From: Clostridia bacterium
GTDB taxonomy: Bacteria; Bacillota; Clostridia; Christensenellales; Borkfalkiaceae
Direction: 5' to 3'
Assembly: GCA_021202395.1 (NCBI GenBank)
Contig: JAJQDC010000011.1
Span: 1-37,966 of the forward strand
DNA length: 37,966 nt
Below, in pieces: positions 23,286-32,315 of this stretch. Each line of letters begins with the position of its first letter. The first letter of the stretch is position 1. Both the position numbers and the translations under genes were made by a program. The notes under the pieces are model-generated. The model was not told the origin of the DNA. It saw nothing but the letters and a program-made list of their open reading frames with translations, and did no database searches.

Positions 23286-23843
23286 TTACCTTTTGAAGGG
23301 CATTCCCATAGCCCTTAAAAGCTCTCTTGCTTCTTCGTCGGTTTTTGCGGTGGTTACGATACATACGTCCATGCCGCGGATTTTTTCTACCTGGTCATAC
23401 TGTATTTCGGGGAATATAAGTTGTTCCTTAAGCCCCATGCAGTAGTTGCCCCTGCCGTCGAAGCTATCCGTGGGAACGCCGCGGAAGTCGCGCACGCGGG
23501 GAAGCGCGATAGAAACGAGCTTGTCGTAAAAGTCGAACATCCTTTTGCCGCGTAAGGTTACTTTGATACCTACCGTCATGCCCTCGCGCACTTTAAAGTT
23601 TGCGACTGACTTTTTAGCTTTTGTAAGGATGGGCTGCTGGCCGGTTATCTGCTTTATTTCGTTCTGCGTAATCTGGATAGATTTCGCATTGTCCTTTATG
23701 TCGCCAAGACCGGTGTTGATAACTATCTTTTCAATCTTGGGTACCTGCATTATATTGGTATAGCCGAATTTTTTTGTAAGGTAAGGTACTACTTCTTCGG
23801 CGTACTGCTTGGCTACCCTGCTTTTATATTCTTTTTCTGCCAT
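23286..23843 (-). CDS. rplE: Large subunit ribosomal protein uL5
   Basis: 185 residues. [39 protein letters not shown] and [16 protein letters not shown] are diagnostic. It binds 5S rRNA and contacts P-site tRNA. It follows rplX by 15 bp. Confidence 0.98.
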   Translation of the reverse strand: MAEKEYKSRVAKQYAEEVVPYLTKKFGYTNIMQVPKIEKIVINTGLGDIKDNAKSIQITQNEIKQITGQQPILTKAKKSVANFKVREGMTVGIKVTLRGKRMFDFYDKLVSIALPRVRDFRGVPTDSFDGRGNYCMGLKEQLIFPEIQYDQVEKIRGMDVCIVTTAKTDEEARELLRAMGMPFKR

Positions 23844-23858
23844 ATTAGTTCACCTGCC

Positions 23859-24281
23859 TTACTCTGCCTTGTCTTCTGCGGCTGCTTCTGCCTTTGCCGC
23901 ACGCTTTCTGGTACGCTTTTTGGGTTCTTCTTTAACGGCTGCGGCTGCTTTGCCTTTCTTGCCGGCGGTAGCCGTGTCTAACACTGCGCCGCACTTGCCG
24001 CAAACGCGCACGCGCTTGCCGTCTACTACAGAACTCTTTACCCTTATCGCCTTGTCGCAGGCGGGGCAGATTACCATTACGTTAGAAACATCTATAGCGC
24101 CTTCTACGTCTAATATTTTAGAAACGTCGTTGCCACGCTTAGCTTTCTGCGTTTTGTGCTGTATGTTTATGCCCTGTACGGTTACCTTGCCTGCTTTGGG
24201 AGAAGTAGCAATTACCTTGCCCTGCTTGCCCGCATACTTACCGGTGATAACCAGAACATTATCATTCAATTTTACGTTCAT
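23859..24281 (-). CDS. rplX: Large subunit ribosomal protein uL24 with C-terminal tail
   Basis: 140 residues, about 35 longer than usual. The KOW domain (VLVITGKYAGKQGKVIATS) starts 50S assembly. A zinc ribbon with CPAC and CGKC occurs at about 83-103. The extra part is a Lys/Ala-rich then acidic tail (KKRTRKRAAKAEAAAEDKAE). Gap to rplN 17 bp. Confidence 0.97.
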   Translation of the reverse strand: MNVKLNDNVLVITGKYAGKQGKVIATSPKAGKVTVQGINIQHKTQKAKRGNDVSKILDVEGAIDVSNVMVICPACDKAIRVKSSVVDGKRVRVCGKCGAVLDTATAGKKGKAAAAVKEEPKKRTRKRAAKAEAAAEDKAE

Positions 24282-24298
24282 AGCTTAATTACCTCTCC

Positions 24299-24667
24299 TT
24301 AAAGCACTTCGGGAGCGAGAGATATAATCTTCATATAGTTCTTTTCTCTCAATTCCCTTGCAATCGGTCCAAAGATACGGGTGCCGCGGGGCTCCTGGTT
24401 CTGTCCTATAATAACCGCTGCATTGTCGTCAAATCTGATATATGTGCCGTCGTCGCGCCTGATACCTTTTTTGGTACGTACGATAACAGCCTTAACTACG
24501 TCGCCCTTCTTGACGCCGCCGCCGGGAGCCGCCGTTTTTACGGAGCAGACGATTACGTCGCCGATATTGCCCGTTTTACGGAAACTGCCGCCCAGCACTT
24601 TGATGCACATAAGCTCTTTTGCGCCGCTGTTGTCTGCAGCCTTGAGCCTTGTCTGGGGTTGTATCAT
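24299..24667 (-). CDS. rplN: Large subunit ribosomal protein uL14
   Basis: 122 residues, standard. It begins [19 protein letters not shown] and contains [20 protein letters not shown] and [18 protein letters not shown]. It sits at the subunit interface. It is separated from rpsQ by 428 bp of non-coding sequence that holds structured RNA copy B and a further hairpin, whereas most gaps between adjacent genes here are under 25 bp. Confidence 0.98.
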   Translation of the reverse strand: MIQPQTRLKAADNSGAKELMCIKVLGGSFRKTGNIGDVIVCSVKTAAPGGGVKKGDVVKAVIVRTKKGIRRDDGTYIRFDDNAAVIIGQNQEPRGTRIFGPIARELREKNYMKIISLAPEVL

Positions 24668-24703
24668 ATAAATTCTCCTTGATTTATGTTACTTACAACA
24701 ACC

Positions 24704-24757
24704 GTTACCCCCGATATATAGCCTGATTATCGTATTTTACTATATATCGTCGGTAAC
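24704..24757 (-). promoter_or_regulatory. Hairpin between structured RNA copy B and rplN
   Basis: GTTACC...GATATATAG (24704-24721) pairs with CTATATATC...GGTAAC (24740-24757), 15 bp with a 3x3 internal loop. It ends 36 nt before the rplN start and has no T-tract. A role in rplN control is inferred from place only. Confidence 0.55.
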
Positions 24758-24780
24758 TTTTGCAGAGGACTGTTTTTTTA

Positions 24781-25010
24781 TTCACGCAAATCTTTTTGAA
24801 TTGCTGTTCAAAAACATTTGCCGTGATTTAAGAAGACAACCGTTCTTGACTTAAAAGTCTGCGAACGTTTTTCTTCTCTTTTGCGCATTCTTAAGGGCGT
24901 ACCATAATTTAATGCGCAAAATTCACTTCTTTACCTTAAGCTGCAAGTAGGTTGCAGCAAACAGGGGCGCTCACGCACGGCAAAGCCGCACCTTCGCCCT
25001 GTCTATTATT
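24781..25010 (-). ncRNA. Structured RNA element, copy B (full length), before rplN
   Basis: Five helices in plus coordinates: 24782-24800 with 24807-24826, AGAAGA/TCTTCT 24831-24836 with 24872-24877, CGTTC/GAACG 24841-24845 with 24863-24867, TTTTGCGCATT 24879-24889 with 24911-24921, and GCTGCAA/TTGCAGC 24940-24946 with 24952-24958. Then comes a 5' arm with ACAGGGGCG/CGCCCTGT (24961-24969 with 24995-25002). The 3' hairpin is identical to copy A; the 5' domain is shared with copy C. No T-tract, so it is not an intrinsic terminator. RNA family not recognised. Confidence 0.75.
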
Positions 25011-25095
25011 TAGAATAATACGGAAGCGAATAATCACCAGAAAAAATTAATAAAACAGTCGTGCAAGACGATTGTTAGGAAAAGGCTGTGATAAA

Positions 25096-25353
25096 TTATT
25101 TTGCCTTTTCTATTATTTCTGCCACTCTCCAGTTCTTGTCTTTAGAGAGCTTTCTTGTTTCTACTATCCTTACCTTGTCGCCTATGCCGCACTCGTTATT
25201 TTCGTCGTGCGCCTTAAACTTTGTGGTCCTGGTTATAGTTTTCTTATACAGGGGGTGCTTGCTCTTTTCGGTAATGGCTACGACAACCGTCTTATCCATC
25301 TTGTCAGAAACTACAAGCCCTACCCTTTCTTTACGAAGCGTCGTTCTTTCCAT
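25096..25353 (-). CDS. rpsQ: Small subunit ribosomal protein uS17
   Basis: 85 residues forming an OB fold: [40 protein letters not shown] and [20 protein letters not shown]. It binds 16S helix 11 early in assembly. It follows rpmC by 11 bp; downstream is the long gap with structured RNA copy B. Confidence 0.98.
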   Translation of the reverse strand: MERTTLRKERVGLVVSDKMDKTVVVAITEKSKHPLYKKTITRTTKFKAHDENNECGIGDKVRIVETRKLSKDKNWRVAEIIEKAK

Positions 25354-25364
25354 AAGTGATCTCC

Positions 25365-25559
25365 TTAACCTTTAAGCTGCCTTTGGCGTATAACGGTGTT
25401 TACCCTTGCTATATCCTTTTTGCAGACGTTGATCTGCATAGGATTGTCAAGCTGGCCGCTTGCGTGGCGGAAGCGCAGGTTGAAAAGCTCGGTTTTAAGC
25501 TCTTTCAGATTTGCGTCAAGTTCCGCGTCGCTTAAATTTACTATTTCTTTAGCTTTCAT
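25365..25559 (-). CDS. rpmC: Large subunit ribosomal protein uL29
   Basis: 64 residues, two helices: [20 protein letters not shown] and [18 protein letters not shown]. It is placed near the exit tunnel, where trigger factor and SRP bind. It overlaps the rplP end by 4 bp. Confidence 0.97.
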   Translation of the reverse strand: MKAKEIVNLSDAELDANLKELKTELFNLRFRHASGQLDNPMQINVCKKDIARVNTVIRQRQLKG

Positions 25560-25996
25560 TCTGCTTCACCGCCTTCGGCTGCTTCTGCCGCCTCTTTCTT
25601 GACAAACTTACATTTGATAGGCAGCTTGTGGCTTGCAAGGCGCATTGCTTCCCTTGCAACGTCTTCGGAAACGCCTGCCATTTCAAACATAACCCTGCCG
25701 GGTTTAACTACTGCAACCCAGTATTCCACTGCGCCTTTGCCGCTGCCCATACGGGTATCTGCAGGCTTTTTGGTAACAGGTTTGTGGGGGAATATGTCTA
25801 TCCATACCTGGCCGCCACGTTTGATGAACCTGGTCATTGCAACACGGGCTGCCTCTATCTGGTTAGAAGTTATCCATGCGCACTCTTCGGCTACAAGGCC
25901 GTATTCGCCGTAAGCAACTATGTTGCCCTTCTGCGCCCTGCCCTTCATTCTGCCGCGGTGCTGTCTTCTTCTTTTAACTCTCTTGGGGATTAACAT
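25556..25996 (-). CDS. rplP: Large subunit ribosomal protein uL16
   Basis: 146 residues. [39 protein letters not shown] and [17 protein letters not shown] are diagnostic. A short Ala/Glu-rich tail ([14 protein letters not shown]) follows. It lies near the A site. One base separates it from rpsC, and it overlaps rpmC by 4 bp. Confidence 0.98.
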   Translation of the reverse strand: MLIPKRVKRRRQHRGRMKGRAQKGNIVAYGEYGLVAEECAWITSNQIEAARVAMTRFIKRGGQVWIDIFPHKPVTKKPADTRMGSGKGAVEYWVAVVKPGRVMFEMAGVSEDVAREAMRLASHKLPIKCKFVKKEAAEAAEGGEAE

Positions 25997-25997
25997 T

Positions 25998-26666
25998 TTA
26001 TTCTTCGCCTCCGTCTGAGATCGTAAGCTTTCTGGAACCGATTACTTCGCCCTTGTATATCCAGCATTTAATGCCCAATACGCCAAAGGTTGTGTGCGCT
26101 TCAGCAAAGCCGTAATCAATATCCGCACGAATGGTCTGAAGGGGAATGGAACCGTCGTGGTAGCTTTCGCTGCCTGCGATTTCCCTGCCGTCAAGCCTGC
26201 CGCTTACGGTAATTTTTACACCCTTTACACCGGTCTTAGAAACTTTGGATATCTGCTGCTTAACAGCCCTTCTGTAAGATACACGCTTTTCAAGCTGGGC
26301 GGCTACCGCTTCGGCTACAAGCTGTGCATCCTGGTCTACTTTTTCTATCTTTTTAACGTTTATTATAACGGCTTTGCCTTTTGTGAGATTAGAAAGAGAT
26401 TTTTTGATAACTTCTACTTCTGCGCCCTGTTTGCCGATAAGCACGCCCGGACGGCCAGTGTAGATGCTTACTTCTACCTTGTTTGCCGCCCTTACGATGG
26501 TTATCTTGCTTATAGCAGCGTCATAATACTTCTTTTTAAGGAATTTACGGATTTCGTTATCTTCTTTGATATATTTAGCGAAATCTTTTTTATCGGCGTA
26601 CCACTGGGTATCCCATGCGTCTATAACGCCTACTCTTAAACCATGAGGATTAACTTTCTGTCCCAT
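25998..26666 (-). CDS. rpsC: Small subunit ribosomal protein uS3
   Basis: 222 residues from ATG 26666 ([13 protein letters not shown]); the in-frame TTG two codons earlier is less likely given the AAGGAG spacing. The KH domain carries [11 protein letters not shown], and the C-terminal domain has [13 protein letters not shown] and [12 protein letters not shown]. It lines the mRNA entry tunnel and has helicase activity with uS4 and uS5. Confidence 0.98.
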   Translation of the reverse strand: MGQKVNPHGLRVGVIDAWDTQWYADKKDFAKYIKEDNEIRKFLKKKYYDAAISKITIVRAANKVEVSIYTGRPGVLIGKQGAEVEVIKKSLSNLTKGKAVIINVKKIEKVDQDAQLVAEAVAAQLEKRVSYRRAVKQQISKVSKTGVKGVKITVSGRLDGREIAGSESYHDGSIPLQTIRADIDYGFAEAHTTFGVLGIKCWIYKGEVIGSRKLTISDGGEE

Positions 26667-26678
26667 ACTCAACTCTCC

Positions 26679-27068
26679 TTAAATATTCTTCGCGTCAAGG
26701 ATAACGGTGATGTGGCTCGTTCTTTTAAGAATTGACCTGCCGCGTCCCTTGGATACGGGCTGCATTCTTTTAAGGTGAGGACCGCCGTCTGCAAAAGCTT
26801 CGGCAACGTACAGGTCGCCCCTGTCCATTCCGTTGTTGTGTTCTGCGTTAGCCGCCGCCGAAAGAAGAACTTTTTTAACTTCTTCCGAACCGCCCTTGGT
26901 GCAATAGGTAAGTATGGCTTCGGCTTCTTCTACGCTCTTGCCCCTTATAAGAGCAAGAACTGTTCTGACCTTGTAGGGGGAAATTCTTATATATTTTGCC
27001 GTTGCGTAAGGGCGTCTGTCCTTTGTAGCGGCAATCTTTTCAACTTTTTTATTCATGTTGCTTGCCAT
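26679..27068 (-). CDS. rplV: Large subunit ribosomal protein uL22
   Basis: 129 residues. TAKYIRISPYKVRTVLALIR opens the core and the tunnel-lining beta hairpin region is FADGGPHLKRMQPVSKGRGR, the area that bears macrolide-resistance changes in other bacteria. It follows rpsS by 12 bp, with AAGGAG before the ATG. Confidence 0.98.
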   Translation of the reverse strand: MASNMNKKVEKIAATKDRRPYATAKYIRISPYKVRTVLALIRGKSVEEAEAILTYCTKGGSEEVKKVLLSAAANAEHNNGMDRGDLYVAEAFADGGPHLKRMQPVSKGRGRSILKRTSHITVILDAKNI

Positions 27069-27080
27069 ATCTCATTCTCC

Positions 27081-27353
27081 TTACTTCTTGGTCGTTTTAG
27101 CCGCATGCCCTTTGAAAGTACGGGTGGGGGCAAACTCGCCGAGCTTGCAGCCTACCATATCTTCGGTTATATATACGGGAACGTGCTTCCTGCCGTCGTA
27201 CACAGCTATTGTGTGGCCGACCATCTGGGGGAATATTGTGCTTGCCCTGGACCATGTTTTAAGCACTTTCTTTTCGCCGCTTTCGTTCATGGCCTCTATG
27301 CGGGACATAAGGCGGGCTTCAACGTAAGGTCCTTTCTTAACGCTTCTTGACAT
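27081..27353 (-). CDS. rpsS: Small subunit ribosomal protein uS19
   Basis: 90 residues. [20 protein letters not shown] opens it, followed by [20 protein letters not shown] and the closing [19 protein letters not shown]. It is in the 30S head next to uS13. Gap to rplB is 13 bp. Confidence 0.98.
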   Translation of the reverse strand: MSRSVKKGPYVEARLMSRIEAMNESGEKKVLKTWSRASTIFPQMVGHTIAVYDGRKHVPVYITEDMVGCKLGEFAPTRTFKGHAAKTTKK

Positions 27354-27366
27354 TTTCTATTCCTCC

Positions 27367-28194
27367 TTAATTTATTCTCTTTAATATGAATTTTGAAGAA
27401 GTGTTCTTCTTCTTTCTTGTCTTGTAACCAAGTGCAGGCTTGCCCCAAGGCGTCATAGGGCCTGCATGGCCGACGGGGCTCTTGCCTTCGCCGCCGCCGT
27501 GAGGGTGGTCGTTGGGGTTCATGACCGAACCGCGGACGGTAGGTCTTACGCCAAGATACCTTGTTTTACCTGCTTTGCCAAGGTGGACGATCTCGTGTTC
27601 AAGGTTGCCGACCTGGCCTATGGTAGCCCTGCACTTTACGGGGATAAGGCGCATTTCGCCGGAAGGCATTTTAATGGTTGCATAAGCGCCTTCCTTAGCC
27701 ATTATCTGTGCGGATATGCCTGCCGCACGGGCTATCTGCGCACCCCTGCCGGGCTGCATTTCTATAGCGTGGACAACGGTACCTACGGGGATATCTTCAA
27801 GGGGAAGCGTGTTGCCAGCCTTGATATCTGCACCCTTGCCGGAGAGCACTTTGTCGCCTACCGTTAAACCTACGGGTGCAAGAATATATCTCTTTTCGCC
27901 GTCGGCATAAACCAAAAGTGCGATGTGTGCCGAACGGTTGGGATCATACTGGATGCTCTTTACCGTTGCGGGTATGCCGTCTTTATTGCGCTTGAAATCT
28001 ATAATTCTGTATTTGGTCCTGTTGCCGCCGCCGATGTGGCGAACGGTAATCCTGCCCATGTTGTTTCTGCCGCCGCTCTTGCGCTTGTCGTGCAGGAGGC
28101 TTCTTTCGGGTTTGTCGCCCGTAAGCTCGCTGTAAGTGCTTACCGTCATAAAACGGCGGGCGGGCGATGTGGGCTTATATCTCTTGATTGCCAT
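27367..28194 (-). CDS. rplB: Large subunit ribosomal protein uL2
   Basis: 275 residues, standard. The conserved peptidyl-transferase-centre loop is [19 protein letters not shown], with the functionally important His. It begins [16 protein letters not shown] and ends in [14 protein letters not shown]. Needed for subunit joining and peptide bond formation. Confidence 0.98.
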   Translation of the reverse strand: MAIKRYKPTSPARRFMTVSTYSELTGDKPERSLLHDKRKSGGRNNMGRITVRHIGGGNRTKYRIIDFKRNKDGIPATVKSIQYDPNRSAHIALLVYADGEKRYILAPVGLTVGDKVLSGKGADIKAGNTLPLEDIPVGTVVHAIEMQPGRGAQIARAAGISAQIMAKEGAYATIKMPSGEMRLIPVKCRATIGQVGNLEHEIVHLGKAGKTRYLGVRPTVRGSVMNPNDHPHGGGEGKSPVGHAGPMTPWGKPALGYKTRKKKNTSSKFILKRIN

Positions 28195-28209
28195 TATTCA
28201 GATCCTCCT

Positions 28210-28500
28210 TTATGACAATGAGTTAAAGAACTCTATCGCTTTGGAATCGGCTTTAAGCTGTACAATCGCCTTTTTGTAATCGGGGGTGTAACCCTGATTC
28301 CTGCCCATTCTTTTCAGCTTGCCCTTGCAGGATACGGTGTTGACGCTCTGAACCTGAACGCCGAACAGCTTTTCTACCGCAAGTTTGATTTCTGTCTTGT
28401 TTGCCGACTTTGCAACGATGAAGGTGTACTTCTTGTCGGCTATGCCATCGTAGCCCTTTTCTGTAAGCAGGGGCTTAATGATTATGTCTTCTGCTAACAT
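28210..28500 (-). CDS. rplW: Large subunit ribosomal protein uL23
   Basis: 96 residues. [20 protein letters not shown] and [19 protein letters not shown] are typical. At the tunnel exit it is the docking site for trigger factor and SRP. Its start shares one base with the rplD stop, so translation is coupled. Confidence 0.98.
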   Translation of the reverse strand: MLAEDIIIKPLLTEKGYDGIADKKYTFIVAKSANKTEIKLAVEKLFGVQVQSVNTVSCKGKLKRMGRNQGYTPDYKKAIVQLKADSKAIEFFNSLS

Positions 28501-29126
28501 TATTTACCGTAGACCTCCTCGATTCTTTTTACCGCTTCTTTGGTAAGAACAACCTTGTTGTTGGCTACCACTTCGTATGTGGAAATCTGTGCCACGGGAA
28601 GGGTGTTAAGCTTCTGGATGTTCTGTGCTGCGCGGATGACGTTTATATCGTCGTTATCCATAACAACAACAGCCGTTTTGTCAAGGCCCAATGCCTTCTG
28701 GAAGGCTACCATCTCTTTGGTTTTGCCGTTCTTTACGCTAAGGCTGTCTATTACGATAAGTTCGCCGTCGGCTACCTTTTTGGAAAGAGCTGATACAAGT
28801 GCGGCTGACTTAGCCTTCTTGTTCATGTCTTTAGAAAAATCACGGGGCTTGGGTGCGAACACAACGCCGCCTTTTACCCACTGGGGAGCCCTTATAGAGC
28901 CCTGGCGGGCATTACCTGTACCCTTCTGCCTCCAGGGTTTTTTGCCGCCGCCCCTTACTTCTGTACGGGTGAGCGTTGATTTTGTACCCTGTCTTTCGTT
29001 TGCAAGGCGGGTTACTACCGCCTGGTGTATAAGCGCTTCGTTGTACTCTGCGCCGAACACCTCTTCGCTTAAATCTATGGTTCCGGCTTCAGAGCCGTCC
29101 ATCTTATATACTTTTACGCTGGGCAT
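28500..29126 (-). CDS. rplD: Large subunit ribosomal protein uL4
   Basis: 208 residues. The extended tunnel loop is [20 protein letters not shown], followed by [20 protein letters not shown]. Besides its 50S role, E. coli uL4 represses the S10 operon by binding its leader. A possible attenuator lies in the rpsJ leader here (30276-30301). Confidence 0.98.
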   Translation of the reverse strand: MPSVKVYKMDGSEAGTIDLSEEVFGAEYNEALIHQAVVTRLANERQGTKSTLTRTEVRGGGKKPWRQKGTGNARQGSIRAPQWVKGGVVFAPKPRDFSKDMNKKAKSAALVSALSKKVADGELIVIDSLSVKNGKTKEMVAFQKALGLDKTAVVVMDNDDINVIRAAQNIQKLNTLPVAQISTYEVVANNKVVLTKEAVKRIEEVYGK

Positions 29127-29140
29127 TTCTCTCGTCCTCC

Positions 29141-29770
29141 TTATTTAACGGTGTCGTTAATAGTTACGACGCTGCCCTCAGGTCCGGGAACGGACCCCTT
29201 AATCAGAATGCAATTTCTTGCAACGTCTACTCTCACGATTTCAAGATTCTGAACGGTTACGTTTTCTACGCCGTAGTGGCCGGGAAGGCGCTTGTTCTTA
29301 AATACCCTTGAAGGGGAGCTGTTTGCGCCCATAGAACCGGGTTCCCTGTGTACGGGGCCGACGCCGTGCGTTTCCTTAAGCCTGTGCTGGTTCCACCTTT
29401 TAATAACGCCCGAAAAGCCGTGGCCTTTGGATACGCCGTGAACGTCTACCTTGTCGCCTGCAGCAAATACGTCAGCTTTTATTTCTGAACCTACGCTGTA
29501 AGAAGAAAGGTCGTTAAGCCTGAATTCCTTAAGCACTTTGCAGGGCTTTACTCCTGCCTTTTTGAACTGGCCGAGTTCGGGCTTGTTAAGGCTCTTTTCG
29601 TCCGTTTCGTCAAAACCGAGCTTTAAAGCGGCATAGCCGTCTTTTTCAACAGTTTTGATTTGCACTACGGGGCAGGGGCCCGCTTCTATTACGGTTACGG
29701 GTATTACCTTGCCCTCTGCCGTAAACACCTGCGTCATGCCTGCTTTACGGCCGATGATTGCTTTATTCAT
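29141..29770 (-). CDS. rplC: Large subunit ribosomal protein uL3
   Basis: 209 residues. It opens [20 protein letters not shown]; the peptidyl-transferase-facing extension is [13 protein letters not shown] and [20 protein letters not shown]. It starts 50S assembly with uL24. A 125-bp AT-rich gap separates it from rpsJ, in which I see only a GGCGACG...CGGCGGG stretch and no clear terminator. Confidence 0.98.
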   Translation of the reverse strand: MNKAIIGRKAGMTQVFTAEGKVIPVTVIEAGPCPVVQIKTVEKDGYAALKLGFDETDEKSLNKPELGQFKKAGVKPCKVLKEFRLNDLSSYSVGSEIKADVFAAGDKVDVHGVSKGHGFSGVIKRWNQHRLKETHGVGPVHREPGSMGANSSPSRVFKNKRLPGHYGVENVTVQNLEIVRVDVARNCILIKGSVPGPEGSVVTINDTVK

Positions 29771-29895
29771 TGATAAAGTTCCTCCGTTTTATTATTGTAA
29801 ATACCGCTCCTTTACGTCCCGCCGCTTTTACTACGTCGCCGGAAAGGTGTAGAGTATTAAAAACTTTTTTAATATATATTTATATGGTATAGGGG

Positions 29896-30195
29896 TTACA
29901 GCTTGATTTTGATATCTACGCCTGCGGGAAGATGGACGGTGTCCAACAGCTTTGCATTGGGGGTGTAGATGTCTATTATCCTTTTATAGGTACGCTGTTC
30001 AAACTGTTCGCGGCTGTCCTTATATTTGTGGGGGCAGCGGAGTATGGTTACTATCTCCCTTTCGGTGGGAAGGGGTATGGGGCCCGATATCTTTGCTCCG
30101 CTCTTTTTCATAGTTTCTACTATGCGCGAAGCCGCAAGGTCTACAAGTTCGTGGTCGTAAGCCGCAAGTTTGATTCTGATTTTCTGTCCTGCCAT
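29896..30195 (-). CDS. rpsJ: Small subunit ribosomal protein uS10 (NusE)
   Basis: 99 residues. [40 protein letters not shown] and [20 protein letters not shown] are diagnostic. In the 30S head; also the NusE partner of NusB and NusG in antitermination. First gene of the operon, with AAAGGAG before the ATG and a long leader. The str genes (rpsL, rpsG, fusA, tuf) that usually precede it are absent. Confidence 0.98.
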   Translation of the reverse strand: MAGQKIRIKLAAYDHELVDLAASRIVETMKKSGAKISGPIPLPTEREIVTILRCPHKYKDSREQFEQRTYKRIIDIYTPNAKLLDTVHLPAGVDIKIKL

Positions 30196-30436
30196 GTTAA
30201 TTCTCCTTTTTATACTAACAATTTTCTGTTATTAAAACGTGTCAACTGAGCCGTGCGTATCGCGATTTTTTCAATAAAAAAACACCAAACACTATTGGCG
30301 CAATAAAGAAAAGCCACGGTTAGTCGCCGGAGTCTTGCTCCGACAGTTGTCAGCGGAAATTATCTGTTCTGCCGGCTTTAAGGCAGATTTTGCAGTAACT
30401 TTACGCCTCTTCCCATACGCACTTTTATAAACACGC
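30196..30436 (-). promoter_or_regulatory. Leader of the S10 operon with hairpins
   Basis: About 240 nt between the predicted start near 30436 and rpsJ. It contains a CTGCC/GGCAG hairpin near 30365-30385, and GGAG/CTCC inside GTCGG...CCGGCGAC near 30330-30352. The possible attenuator at 30276-30301 follows. Autogenous control by uL4 is known for S10 leaders in other bacteria; whether it applies here is inferred. Confidence 0.55.
30276..30301 (-). terminator. Possible attenuator in the S10 leader
   Basis: On the minus strand GCGCCAA pairs with TTGGTGT (7 bp with two G-U pairs) around a 6-nt loop and is followed by seven T (30282-30276). It lies about 140 nt after the predicted start and 80 nt before rpsJ. 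Confidence 0.5.
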
Positions 30437-30442
30437 TTAGCT

Positions 30443-30471
30443 ATTATAACGTACGCGTAATTTAAAGTCAA
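30443..30471 (-). promoter_or_regulatory. Main promoter of the S10-spc-alpha operon
   Basis: On the minus strand TTGACT (30471-30466), a 17-bp spacer and TATAAT (30448-30443). No comparably good promoter was found inside the operon. Confidence 0.85.
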
Positions 30472-30835
30472 GCGTTTGAAAGCGGTTTTTTAAGGTTTTT
30501 TTGCTCTTTTTTTGCCGATTTGCAGCCGTTTTAAGTATATTTTTATCCGTTAACCGTAAGCAGCTGAACGCACCCAAGATATGGGCTTATACTTGGCATT
30601 TTGCAACAATATCTTGTACAGCCGTGCTGGCGGCAATGAGCCATACGGCAGGTTGTTTTGCAGGTACAAAGCAGAAGAAAATTATCTATAATATTTTCTT
30701 ATACCCCTTTTAAAGAGAAGTTTTAACATAATTTTTGTTACAAACTAACATTTTTGCCCGTTTTTTGGCTTTGTGAAAAAAATTTTATTTAGTGAAATTT
30801 AAGGTACAATAGTATTTAAAAGACGTTCTTGCCTG
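30472..30835. other. Gene-free AT-rich stretch upstream of the S10 promoter
   Basis: No gene is recognised in this part of the 1172-bp gap at 30196-31367. A short inverted pair, AAGATAT (30578-30584) and ATATCTT (30609-30615), is visible. The 70-codon plus-strand frame near 30501 has no ribosome binding site or known domain. Confidence 0.5.
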
Positions 30836-31170
30836 GCTGTCCGCGAGCCGCTATTGCGGCGTGGCAATCGTAGCATAGTGGTAACACCACTTTTATACGA
30901 TTCTTCGCTTGCGCTCTGGATGACAGGCGGCGGCACCGCCTGTACAGCCCTGCAGGGCTGTCATTTAGACTGGAGCAAAGCGGAATGGAGAAATCTCCTA
31001 CCCTTCTGAGCACTGCTGCCGTGCAACGTAAGTTGCAATGCTTTTTACCGCATTATAATAAACATTATTATTTTTAAACATCGCTTCTGCCGCCCAACCT
31101 GCTGGTCGCCAGTCCTGGCGGGATTGCCTTAGTACTGACGCTCACATGCAATGACATATAGTTTCGGTCG
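30836..31170. repeat. Composite intergenic repeat, copy II
   Basis: Second copy of the composite at 7106-7380, with an extra left part (GCGTGGCAATCGTAGCATAG, TATACGATTCTTCGCT) that also occurs at 2264-2330 and 32420-32480. Internal hairpins GGCGGC...GCCGCC-like and ACAGCCC...GGGCTGT are clear. Non-coding. Confidence 0.8.
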
Positions 31171-31189
31171 TTTATAATAAGGTAGAAGA

Positions 31190-31245
31190 TGTCCCCCTCA
31201 TCCGTCCCTACGGGACACCTTCCCCCATAAAAGGGGAAGGCAAGG
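31190..31245. repeat. CTTCCCC-family repeat
   Basis: CCCCCTCATCCGTCCCTACG followed by CTTCCCCCATAAAAGGGGAA, a hairpin; same family as at 7459, 18952, 32370, 32516 and 33852. Confidence 0.65.
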
Positions 31246-31298
31246 TGTGCATTATCTTTATGTTACTCCCCCCTATTTTACTGCAATAAAACTAAAAT

Positions 31299-31323
31299 AA
31301 AGCAGAGTGTGAAGCTCTGCTTT
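31299..31323 (-). terminator. Terminator after the CobW-YcgQ-like gene
   Basis: AAAGCAGAG (31299-31307) pairs with CTCTGCTTT (31315-31323); on the minus strand a T-rich tract follows. Confidence 0.75.
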
Positions 31324-31367
31324 TTAAACATAAAATTATCATTAATTAAGCTATAGTACGGGGGTAA

Positions 31368-32315
31368 TCAATAAAAAGTTGCCACTTCCTGTTCGGGCGG
31401 TTCGGCGCGCTCTACCTTTTCGGCAATAAGAACGGGACCCTTGTCGCGGTAGACGGAGTTATATTCAAACGCCACTTTAGCCGTTATTGTAAGCCAGTCC
31501 TTTGTTTTAATACCCGTGAGAAGATTGCCTACCTTTACGGCAAAACCGTCGTAGGCAATGTCGGCTTCGCAGCACGTCATAATGTATCTGCCGAGCACAA
31601 TATATCCCGCAGGTACCTTTTTACTTACGGCAGCCATACCCTTGAACTTTACCGTTTTACCCACATACTCGTCTATCTTTTCGGCAATATCCCTGTAGAA
31701 CAGAGCAAAGTCTCTGTCTTCCACTTCCACCACGGGTGCGTTTACGTCAAACGGAAGGGGGTCTTCTATCTCGTCATATTCAACTTTGCCCCCGATATAT
31801 TCGTAAACTATGTCTGCCCTGCGCGAAATACCCCTTACTATTTTGTGGTATTCCATACGGTCGTATTCGCCCTTGAAGCGGTTAAAAACAGTCATCTGCG
31901 TCATCTGTATTTTGTCGTATACAAGCTGACGCATATTCTGGTTGTAGCTTGCAAAAGTAGCGGCGTCAAAGAAGGTCATCATCTGGTTTATTACCCAGCA
32001 TTCCGGCATTGCGTCAAAAAACTGCTGCAGCATCCAGGTGCCGTTATATTCCACGATTACACGCTGTGCACGGTGCTTTACCGTAAGCGCAAGAAGGTTA
32101 TCTGCGTTGAGCGCAGTTACGTCTTCAAGCGTTTCTATTGCAACGTTTTTTACCTTGAATTTAGCGGGTTCGTATTCCACTTCCCCTTCTTCACAGATTA
32201 ACAGCATGGTGCGCTCGCCGCTTTCCATACGGGGATCTTCCAGAGTTTCCTGTATAAATTGAGTTTTGCCCGACTCTAAAAAGCCGAGAAACAAATAAAC
32301 GCTTACGTCTTGCAT
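31368..32315 (-). CDS. CobW-like P-loop GTPase fused to a YcgQ/TIGR03943-like C-terminal domain
   Basis: 315 residues. The N-terminal half is a G3E (CobW-type) domain with Walker A GFLESGKT (11-18); the CxCC metal motif of CobW is absent and the NKxD motif reads NRFK. The C-terminal part (about 205-315) resembles the end of YcgQ-type (TIGR03943) proteins: KTVKFKGMAAVSKKVPAGY, LGRYIMTCCEADIAYDGFAV (CC at 248-249), ending in DKGPVLIAEKVE. YcgQ is a zinc-regulated membrane-complex partner in Bacillus. A role in zinc handling, with the CobW protein upstream, is inferred. The permease partner is not in this window. Confidence 0.75.
   Translation of the reverse strand: MQDVSVYLFLGFLESGKTQFIQETLEDPRMESGERTMLLICEEGEVEYEPAKFKVKNVAIETLEDVTALNADNLLALTVKHRAQRVIVEYNGTWMLQQFFDAMPECWVINQMMTFFDAATFASYNQNMRQLVYDKIQMTQMTVFNRFKGEYDRMEYHKIVRGISRRADIVYEYIGGKVEYDEIEDPLPFDVNAPVVEVEDRDFALFYRDIAEKIDEYVGKTVKFKGMAAVSKKVPAGYIVLGRYIMTCCEADIAYDGFAVKVGNLLTGIKTKDWLTITAKVAFEYNSVYRDKGPVLIAEKVERAEPPEQEVATFY

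Noticed and set aside
16264-25010. The three RNA elements as intrinsic terminators
   Set aside because: None of their hairpins is followed by a T-tract on the minus strand, and essential genes follow each copy.
30501-30713. A 70-codon plus-strand frame in the gap upstream of the S10 promoter
   Set aside because: No ribosome binding site, promoter or recognisable domain, and no conserved composition.
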